Under the pieces are notes generated by a model. It was not told where the DNA came from. It ran no database searches and saw only the letters and a list, made by a program, of their open reading frames with translations. From SIG510 sp045540975 (GTDB taxonomy: Bacteria; Bacillota; Clostridia; Oscillospirales; JAAYXM01), in the NCBI GenBank assembly GCA_045540975.1, contig JAZQIE010000052.1:1-16127 (forward strand): a DNA stretch of 16,127 nt. Direction: 5' to 3'. The stretch's first letter is position 1; every line of letters starts with the position of its first letter. Positions 8,601 to 14,400 of this stretch are shown here, one piece after another. The position numbers and the translations under genes were made by a program.

Positions 8601-9058
8601 GCTTAAACGGTGTTCAGGGACTTCGGTATATTTCTTCGATGAACCGAGATGTTCTTGCTGAATTGGAGCGGCAAGGTGTAACCGATATTGAATACGGAAT
8701 GCTTCTGATTCCGAGCGCGGATGTGGAGTATGTGGACGATATCAAAATCGGTGCAACCTTAAACGGCCATTCTGTGGCGAAGGTCCCTGCGGTGTTCCTC
8801 TATGATATTACCGATACCGATTACGTTTATACTGCTGTTATCACAAATATTCAGCCTGCAAACTATAAACGTGCTTATACCGCGCGCTCGTATCTGACCT
8901 ACACGGATGCAAATGGAGTTCGCCAAGAGGTTTACGGCAGCAGTTGTGTATCGCGCAGTATTTACCAAATTGCAAAAGCCGCATTAAACGATGCGGGGCG
9001 CTACGATGATGACGAACTTGGAATTCTCCAAGAAATCGTTACTTATGTAGAGCAATAA
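2672..9058 (+). CDS. Very large secreted heparinase II/III-like polysaccharide lyase with Ig-like domains
   Basis: This 2128-residue exported protein probably cleaves an acidic (uronate-containing) polysaccharide outside the cell by beta-elimination. It starts with a signal peptide whose likely cleavage is near A27-A29. Then come a beta-rich module (about 33-218), two Ig-like domains (219-414), a second copy of the module (417-597) and three Ig-like domains (about 600-885). A four-cysteine site follows (C955, C958, C985, C988). The alpha/alpha-toroid contains NFGFHQ (1213-1218) and DGAGNEGSPTY (1259-1269), whose Tyr matches the expected catalytic base. The lyase beta-sandwich contains GHAH (1431-1434), PDMG (1451-1454) and HNTV (from 1475). 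A He_PIG-like domain (about 1880-1967) and a C-terminal domain of unknown function (about 1970-2128) end the protein. There is no LPXTG motif or SLH repeat, so it may be released or held by the Ig-like or C-terminal parts. Family assignment rests on recognised motifs; the substrate is unknown. Confidence 0.82.
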   Translation: MKGFLNRILAIILSIAMLLGMCPSSFAAAEDSVTYTYNYLKLKWGQWSDEGYAPEYVTSFDMTTAGNAAELDDYNNVVTEPWMFDSYGGGAAGSWTKSSSAYGPYLSGAAGSYAAFRIRVPKDGKYDLIPRFSYFATGATVAFYLAPADAENPRSEEYYLNTIDTYNISLIGNAEETIGTKTLTAGDYILSYVFCESESVAAVAGIYTTAFVLQGYVKAYHLVTEEMAVVRGETAHQKLGLVYGEDEIDFSAATECSAISDNTEIADVTMTRSEDGKELYLSVDGHRAGTTDVTVLVKVGTKIMQNTVTVTVAEGDLPFVLEHDGADSCTVEEGVEKEYTISAFYRTSDLDLNNANLSVSVDASETASVELNKAEDGTASLRIRGLACGAATVKVVARYEGRSATLTIPVTVIDRIDTYRYNFMKLFTGPWSMDGYDPKYVTSFAMTTVGSSAEINPEVASDPWMYDSSDDPNTLSWTSSSGGRGPSWVTPSGGWVRYRIRVPESDAYIPEIVFSKYTNFGQITAYLAPADAFNPADDRYCLGRANGYASSALYDQTQDFRRTYLEAGDYILTMVMDGDSTDELAFFIKEFTLTKPALDTPYLYLPIDRPVGVGVTEKFEICVAKNGVPMDVSTATRVRVGSSKSSIAKVTTSTDEDGKVYMEITGVAAGSTSLSAIVIIGGKTLIHSGWVNVKAEDAIDEAEVSFPSQTMQAGERANISLTAYSFGGAVIPNENLTVTYVSSDPTVADVDENGVLTAYNQGSVTIRAVLKDTYSTVSVLSPVLTVEGYGKPESVEISNDGFLQKGSSLKLTLDARLEHGAPIPLNLATVTYQIVSVSPSGAATLNGDTLTGVSDGTVTVKATVTFNGVTISSAEKVFSIRSGKTRSSYYTAERRAIAQQNYENYDWAKRSMNSTIAVAEKYVGQEEKFWNMITTQELPRHIRVGYRYDPNHHICRYCGVDIVSLMGNNYAFTYNAETTPWKIQCPACARYFPSNDFGKFYESGIDANGNWSYQLALKNGSKYLTNDLYPEKGTGWGVDDGYGYRTGKYFNTGVSQYGSWEETHTYIAYYNHWALWYNGYIINVMNNSALAYVYTGDPKYGRVAAVIVDRIADIYPKMDTGTYDPKYWNNGWYGGKIVGGIWETGVASTIARAYDAVFDLYDDPDVVSFLSDKAETYQFVNKKTDGNQIRQNIDDNFLREAIAAHYDKRIYGNFGFHQSSAAYLAVVLDTLPETSQLLDWMLDGAGAVNSTILGNVSRDGAGNEGSPTYNFGWASSMRSIMDALEGYDKYSKADLYKNPKIIKMFKMNFPLTLMRKTTAQIGDSTGVDINSYSYNASTFVAPFMASGDVELGQMIYFLNGNKTSGLNGGIFTDTSKLQNMLNDVISQHGEYPFDKSMQLTDYGFAILRDGTLQGKKDTQRDFWINYGSTYGHAHPAKLNLGIDAFGLCLAPDMGYPSTTLGTNDIVNWERSTIIHNTVQVNNVNQGQNYNTEKPLHFDDNGFVKVMDVNATGAYSATSIYRRTVVMVNAGEEDSYGIDFFRVKGGNTHVYSFHALSESVAETTGLNLVSQSGTYAGANVSYGPGNVASGHDGLTSVKIDTKPSQKFAVDFAIKDFRGHATRTGNLHLRMTQLNNFTATSVATALGRPPILNTNPKWLQFALVKRTGTNLDSLFTTVFEPYCDNRIISSEEAVQITPIGGATPGSADAAKAVKVTLANGRVDYIVYATNNQVRYRVDNLFDFMGVIGVYSLKDGEVVHAYLCDGTVLGENTTETAAYTGTVVDFTTALAFENYLQVSFNGEVDFDNLVGRFINVTNSSIYNACYEIKGVTKLSATTAKLHLGDVTLIRGRAGVYDVAKNAAFTIPISKTFGEEAEIEPEIPTFKFEEIPTQTAGYGAQYTLQVRAVGSNGAAITYRMVEGPAGASFDPMTRTMSWTPTEFVSSSATFEAKSNGETATVTVPITVTAAPPTLLYGAQIRLNGVQGLRYISSMNRDVLAELERQGVTDIEYGMLLIPSADVEYVDDIKIGATLNGHSVAKVPAVFLYDITDTDYVYTAVITNIQPANYKRAYTARSYLTYTDANGVRQEVYGSSCVSRSIYQIAKAALNDAGRYDDDELGILQEIVTYVEQ
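2768..3325 (+). repeat. Protein module repeat, copy 1 in first lyase (unrecognised beta-rich domain)
   Basis: This encodes residues about 33-218. Landmarks in order are YTYNYLKLKWGQWS, GYAPEYVTSFDMTT, PWMFDS, RIRVP, YLAPADAENP and LTAGDYILSYVF. It recurs once more in this protein and twice in the paralogue. The pattern of short beta strands and aromatic residues suggests a carbohydrate-binding-like beta-sandwich, but I do not recognise a named family. Confidence 0.7.
3920..4462 (+). repeat. Protein module repeat, copy 2 in first lyase
   Basis: This encodes residues about 417-597. It repeats the landmarks of copy 1: YRYNFMKLFTGPWS, GYDPKYVTSFAMTT, PWMYDS, RIRVP, YLAPADAFNP and LEAGDYILTMVM. 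The two copies are separated by two Ig-like domains and are clearly diverged, so the duplication is old compared with the split of the two lyase genes. Confidence 0.7.
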
Positions 9059-9063
9059 AAACC

Positions 9064-9097
9064 GAAGAGTGGGACTTGTTCCCACTCTTCTTTTCTT
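9064..9097 (+). terminator. Rho-independent terminator of the first lyase gene
   Basis: A perfect 11-bp inverted repeat (GAAGAGTGGGA at 9064-9074, TCCCACTCTTC at 9080-9090) has a 5-nt loop and is followed by TTTTCTT. It starts 5 nt after the stop codon at 9058. The same bases also contain the -35 box proposed for comEC. Confidence 0.88.
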
Positions 9098-9104
9098 GTA
9101 TAAT
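9076..9104 (+). promoter_or_regulatory. Candidate comEC promoter overlapping the terminator
   Basis: A perfect TATAAT at 9099-9104 lies 17 nt downstream of TTGTTC (9076-9081). The -35 box falls in the loop and descending stem of the terminator hairpin. Transcription would begin near 9110-9112, leaving a leader of only about 14 nt before ATG 9125. The -35 match is weak, so the -10 box is the main evidence. Confidence 0.55.
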
Positions 9105-9124
9105 CTACTTGGGTGAAAAAAGAT

Positions 9125-11374
9125 ATGAAACGTAAACTTGTCTGGTTTGTAGTCGGCTTTGCAGCGATTTTGCTTGTCTGCCAAACCGTTGATTTCCCGA
9201 TTCTCCCAATCGTGGGAGTTGCCGCTATATCAGTATTGCTCTCGGTTTTTGTCCGTCCGATGCGAATCGTGTTGCCGCTTTTAATCGGTGTTTTGGTCGG
9301 CTGTTTGTGGCTGCCGACCTATGAACATATATTTCCCGAGTCGCATCATATCGGCACGGAACAAGAAGTACGTGTGGTAGCGGTTGCTGAAGACTACTCA
9401 TACCCTGCAAACAACGAAAATGGATATTGGTGCCTGTGTCGTGTTGAGAGCATCAATGCGACGCCGCAAAACAGAAATACCGTGTTAAATGTTCATTTTC
9501 AAACACATTGGCTTCGCTTACGTCCGGGTGACCGTGTGCAGTTTGATGCGGAGCTTCTTCCGTTTGAAAACACCGATGATTTTATGGAGTTTACATACTA
9601 TAAAACCCGTTACATCGATGCGCGGGCATTCGCCAAAACTTATGAAATTACTCCGTGCGGGAAGATACCGTTTCGATACAAACTGAAAGTACTGTCGCGC
9701 AGCATCCGTATGAGGATTGATGCCGCTTTCGGCCCTGCGGCGGGACTTATGCGTGCGTTACTCACAGGTGACCGTAATTTGCTGACAACACGTCAAAATG
9801 AGAATTTTCGTGTGACGGGGCTTTCGCATGTTGTTGCGGTTTCGGGAATGCACGTTGCATTTTTAAGCGCGTTCATCATTCTTCTGTTTGGGCGAAAACG
9901 CGCTCCGTTTCTGGCTGTGCCGATGATTCTTTTGTTTGGTGTGATGATAGGTCCGATTCCGTCGGTTATGCGAGCGGTGTTCATGCAATGCGTATTTCTT
10001 TTTGCGCCGCTTCTCAAACAAGAGGTGGACAGTGTAACTTCGCTTGCGGCGGCGCTCGGATTTATTCTGATTGTTAATCCGTATTCGATTTTGGATGTCG
10101 GGCTCTTGCTATCTTTTGGCGCAACGCTTGGACTTGTATTGTATGCACCGCGTCTCAATGCACGTTTGTTTCGCACAATCAGAATTCAAAACAAATTCTT
10201 ATTGCGGATTGTACGCTATCTTGTGACTACGTTTTCGGTCAGTCTTTGTGCCATGGTCTTTACAACGCCGATTACAATGTTGTTTTTCGGGTCCTTTTCG
10301 GTGCTTGCACCGATTGCCAATATGGCGTTGCTGTGGAGTGTCACTGTTTTGTTTATTGGTGGAATCGTGGTCTTGATTGTTTCGATTTTCAGCACAGTGC
10401 TTGCGTATTATGTTGCGGTTCCGATTAAGTTCCTCGCCATGGGGTTTCTTTGGTGTGTTGATTGGATGGCGCAAATCCCATATGCATTGCTTGATGCAAA
10501 AAATCCGTTTTTAATCTCATTTCTCATTTATATACTGGCGGTATTGGTTTGGGTGACCGTTTCAAAACGCGGCAGCAAGAGTCTGCTTCGCGTAAGCCTG
10601 CTCTTCTTGCTTCCGCTTGTGGCAACACTCACTCTGTACATCACGGTTAGTGCACGTGTTGAAAGTCCGTCCGCAACTGTGTTGGATGTTGGGCGCGGTC
10701 TCTCTGTTTTGATTGAGACAAAAGACGAGACGTTACTGGTCGATTGCGGAAGCAGTTCAATCGATGCCGCATCGGTGGTGTATGAGAAATTGCTTCGCCG
10801 TTCCAACCGAAGAATCGATGCACTTGTACTGACCCATCTGGATACGGACCATATCAGCGGTGTGGAAGAGATTTTAGGAAGACTCCATGTTTCAAAACTG
10901 TATCTTCACGCCGGGATGCAAGAACATTCATTGTTCGAGGACATTCAAAATGCCGCCTTGGCAAACAAAACCGAGGTTGTTTTGATACGCCATTATGGAG
11001 AACGGGTATTTCAGAATACAAGAATTACTTTTTTCCCAAGCGGAAAAGGGAAGAAGGGAATGCTTGCACTCAATGTCACATCCGGTGAGACCGATCTCAT
11101 GATTACAGGTGATATGGACGAAAAAGGTGAGGCAGAACTCATCGAATGGTTTGAACTGCCGTTGGTTGAGTATTACGTGGTCGGGCATCATGGCGCAAAG
11201 TCATCCTCATCTCGTGCGTTTCTTGACAGAATTAAGCCGATTTGTGCCGTGATTTCGGTTGACAACGAGAATCCGCACGGACATCCGCATAAAGAAACAC
11301 TGAAACGATTAAATGAATTTTGCATCAGAATCTTGCGGACCGATGAGCAGGGAGATGTAAAAATTAAATTTTAA
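9125..11374 (+). CDS. comEC: ComEC/Rec2 DNA-uptake channel protein
   Basis: This is the membrane channel that carries single-stranded DNA into the cell during natural transformation. It has 749 residues from ATG 9125 (B. subtilis ComEC has 776). N-terminal membrane helices precede an OB-like extracellular domain (about 80-150, containing RPGDRVQFDAELLP). The competence channel domain follows, with LTGDRN (from 213) and VSGMHVAF (from 239), then many hydrophobic segments. A C-terminal metallo-beta-lactamase-like domain has HLDTDH at 571-576 and GHHGAKSSSS from 687, so the metal-binding residues appear intact. A GTG at 9113 would add four residues, but it lies almost at the predicted transcript start, whereas GGGTGA at 9111-9116 is a plausible, weak ribosome-binding site for ATG 9125. 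No comEA or other competence gene is in the window. Related proteins can also take part in processes other than transformation, so competence of this organism is not proven. Confidence 0.92.
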   Translation: MKRKLVWFVVGFAAILLVCQTVDFPILPIVGVAAISVLLSVFVRPMRIVLPLLIGVLVGCLWLPTYEHIFPESHHIGTEQEVRVVAVAEDYSYPANNENGYWCLCRVESINATPQNRNTVLNVHFQTHWLRLRPGDRVQFDAELLPFENTDDFMEFTYYKTRYIDARAFAKTYEITPCGKIPFRYKLKVLSRSIRMRIDAAFGPAAGLMRALLTGDRNLLTTRQNENFRVTGLSHVVAVSGMHVAFLSAFIILLFGRKRAPFLAVPMILLFGVMIGPIPSVMRAVFMQCVFLFAPLLKQEVDSVTSLAAALGFILIVNPYSILDVGLLLSFGATLGLVLYAPRLNARLFRTIRIQNKFLLRIVRYLVTTFSVSLCAMVFTTPITMLFFGSFSVLAPIANMALLWSVTVLFIGGIVVLIVSIFSTVLAYYVAVPIKFLAMGFLWCVDWMAQIPYALLDAKNPFLISFLIYILAVLVWVTVSKRGSKSLLRVSLLFLLPLVATLTLYITVSARVESPSATVLDVGRGLSVLIETKDETLLVDCGSSSIDAASVVYEKLLRRSNRRIDALVLTHLDTDHISGVEEILGRLHVSKLYLHAGMQEHSLFEDIQNAALANKTEVVLIRHYGERVFQNTRITFFPSGKGKKGMLALNVTSGETDLMITGDMDEKGEAELIEWFELPLVEYYVVGHHGAKSSSSRAFLDRIKPICAVISVDNENPHGHPHKETLKRLNEFCIRILRTDEQGDVKIKF

Positions 11375-11381
11375 TAAAGTG

Positions 11382-11410
11382 TTGCGAAATTGTATTTAAT
11401 TTGATATAAT
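11382..11410 (+). promoter_or_regulatory. Sigma-A promoter of the second lyase gene
   Basis: TTGCGA (-35, 11382-11387), a 17-nt spacer and a consensus TATAAT (-10, 11405-11410) are present. A TG at 11402-11403 makes an extended -10. As in the first lyase gene, the -10 box ends exactly 29 nt before the ATG, and GGAGG (11428-11432) has a 7-nt spacer. It starts 8 nt after the comEC stop, with no convincing terminator between. Confidence 0.8.
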
Positions 11411-11439
11411 GAATGAACAAATGATTTGGAGGATGAATT

Positions 11440-14400
11440 ATGAAACGTAATGCGAACCGCCTGTTGGCACTGGTTTTGTCTGTTGTCATGTTGGTCGGAT
11501 TAATGCCGATTACTTCGACTGCGGCAGAAACCCTGATTAATTATACCTACAACTATCGTAAATTGAAATACGGACAGTGGAGTAACGAAGGCTATGCACC
11601 GAGTTACGTCACTTCCTTTGCGATGACAACCAAAGGAAATGCTTCCGAGATTAAGGACTATGAAGGAGTTGCGACCGACCCGTGGATGTTTGACAGTGTC
11701 GGCGGCGGTGCAACCGTTGGCTGGAACTCCAGTTCAGGTTCTTACGGCCCGTATATGACGGGTGCAGCGGGTGCATATTCCGCGTACCGTGTTCGCGTTG
11801 CTTCTGCGGGTACCTTCTATCTTGTGCCACGCTACACCACTAGTACTTTGGGCGCAAAGGTAAAGTATTACTTTGCTCCTGTAAGTGCAACCAATCCGCG
11901 TGACAATGCGTATTATGTCGGTACAATCGACACTTACAATGCAACCATTGAAGCCGATCTCGAAAAGCGTCTTGCTGCAAAGGCACTTTCCGCAGGCGAT
12001 TATATCGTATCCTATGTGTTTGACACTGCGTCCCATAGCGCAGCAACATCGTACTATTACACAAATGCATTTCTTTTGACCGGTGTTGTTGATGAGTATG
12101 CATTTGATGTTGATGATGTTGTTGTTGCCGAGGGAGAGGAGCATCAGCAAGAACTTGTACTGACCTTGAATGAGTCTCCGATTACCGTTGCAACCGCTAC
12201 CGGTCTGAGTGCGGTTTCTACCGATACCTCGATTGCGAGTGTATCTCTCAGCAGTTCTGCTGACGGCTCCAAAATCTATCTGGCGGTGTATGGTCATGAC
12301 AAGGGTACTGCGACCATCATCCTTTCCGCGACTGCAAACGGCAAGGCTGTGCGCAAGAATCTTTCTGTAACCGTCAATTCTCCGTCCTCCAACTTAGTGC
12401 TTATCCACAATACAAAAGATTCTTATACCATTGAAGAAGGAACTACTCAAGCAATCACTCTTTCTGCAACCTATGGCGGCGCAGAACTGGATATGAATAA
12501 TGTATCTGTTGTTGCAACCGCAGATGATGATACGGTTATTCGCGGCGAAGTGATAAAAAATACAGACGGAACTGCAATCGCAACCTTTGCAGGTTTGAAA
12601 AAAGGCAAAACCAATGTGGACATTTCCGCATATTACGAAGGGAACTCCACAAAGATTTCCGCTGCTTTCAATGTAACATCACGTCTGGATGCTTATAACT
12701 ACAATTTATTGAAACTGTTCTACGGTCCTTGGAGTGACAACGGTTACGATCCGAAGACCGTTACCGAATTTGCGCAGACCACTGAAGGAAGTGCGGATGA
12801 AATCACTCCGGGTGTTTCGAGTGCGCCGTGGGTGTTTGATTCCATGGACAGTGGCTCTACCTTAGAATGGACCTCCAGTTCCGCAGGGCGTGGTCCCGCT
12901 TGGACCACTCCGGTTGGCGGTTGGGTACGCTATCGTATCAAACTGGACGAAAGTGGTATCTATACCCCCACAACCACCTATACCACCTACAGAACCATCG
13001 GTAATGTCACTTATTACCTTGCACCGGTCGATGCGATTAATCCCACCGACGATTTTTACCGTCTTGCAGTTGTCAATGGCTATGCTACAACCGATAATAA
13101 CAATAAGAGCTATTCGTTCAGAAAGTTGAACCTGGCGGCAGGTGAGTACATCCTGACCTTGGTGATGACCGGTAAGAACGCGGCGATCCATGAGGCGATT
13201 AACCCCAGTTTCTTCCTTAAGAGTTTTGCTCTTGAAAAGCCGACCATCGGTCTGTTCTATGCACTCACAGACGTCAATGAGGCGGTTGCGGTTGATGCAA
13301 CCAAGCGTTTTGAAGTCATTTTGATGCGTGACGGCTATCCGATTGAAGTGGACCGTGCAACCAAACTTACCGTTCGCAGCGCCAAAGCGGCGACTGCAAA
13401 GGCTTCTCTTGTCTACAGCGAAGATGGGAAGAAGGCTTATGTTGATGTCACGGGTGTTGCGGAGGGCTATACCTCGATTACCTTGTCTGCATCGGTTGAC
13501 GGACGTTCATCAACTCATTCAGCGCTTGTCAGCGTTAAGCCCGGTGATTTGCTCGGAAAGGTCAATACTTCTGTTGGCAAGAAATCGCTGACCGCAGGGA
13601 CTACTACCGCCATTACGCTCACCGCGTATACCATGGACGGAACCAAACTGAATAACGAGGATTTGGATATCACATTCACATCTTCCGACCCGACTGTTTT
13701 GTCTGTCGGTGCGACCGGTACAGTTTCCGCGCACAACCAGGGAACCGCAAAGGTCACCATTTCGGTAAGTGACGGGGTTTCTTCGGTCACTTTGCTTCCG
13801 ATTTCGTTCACCGTTACAGGCTACAGCGCGCTTCAAAGTGCATATGTCTCTAACGTTGAGCAGGTTCCGGTCGGCGGAACTCTGAAACTGCGTGTTGGCG
13901 GCACCTTGACATATGGTGCGGCAATGCCGGAAAGTATGGCAACCGCGACTTATACCTTGGTTTCCGCATCTCCGTCGGGTGCGGCGACCTTGTCGAATGG
14001 TGTTTTGACCGGTGTTGCAGCAGGTTCCGTTACCGTTCGTGCAACCGTCACCTTCCAGGGAAAGACGGTAACCACAGCAAACCGCACCATCAACATTCGC
14101 TCCGGCAAGACTCGTTCCACGTTCTTTACTAAGGAAAAACGTGAGAATATTGCAAAGAATGCAAGCACATACGTTTGGGCAAACAATGAAGTAAAAACAT
14201 ATGCTTCGCTTGCTGATGCATATGTCGGTAAAGAAGAATTCTTGTGGAATTTGATTACCACTCAGCTGCTTCCACGCAGTATCCGTGTCGGTTACCGTTA
14301 TGATCCGAAGCATAATATCTGCCGTTACTGCGGTGTTGATATTGTTGCAATGAAGGGTACCAACTATGCATTTACCTATAACGTTGATGCAAATCCGTGG

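Noticed and set aside
9113..9124. GTG start codon for comEC four codons upstream of ATG 9125
   Set aside because: It has no upstream ribosome-binding site and sits at the predicted transcript start. ATG 9125 has GGGTGA at a suitable distance. The upstream start cannot be fully excluded.
11358..11374. AT-only palindrome at the end of comEC as a terminator
   Set aside because: The possible stem has only A-T pairs, overlaps the coding end, and lacks a following T-tract, so it is too weak to call.
12105..12128. Short GAT/GTT simple-repeat tract in the second lyase
   Set aside because: It encodes an ordinary Asp/Val stretch in frame (VDDVVVA). It is too short and irregular to support a phase-variation claim.
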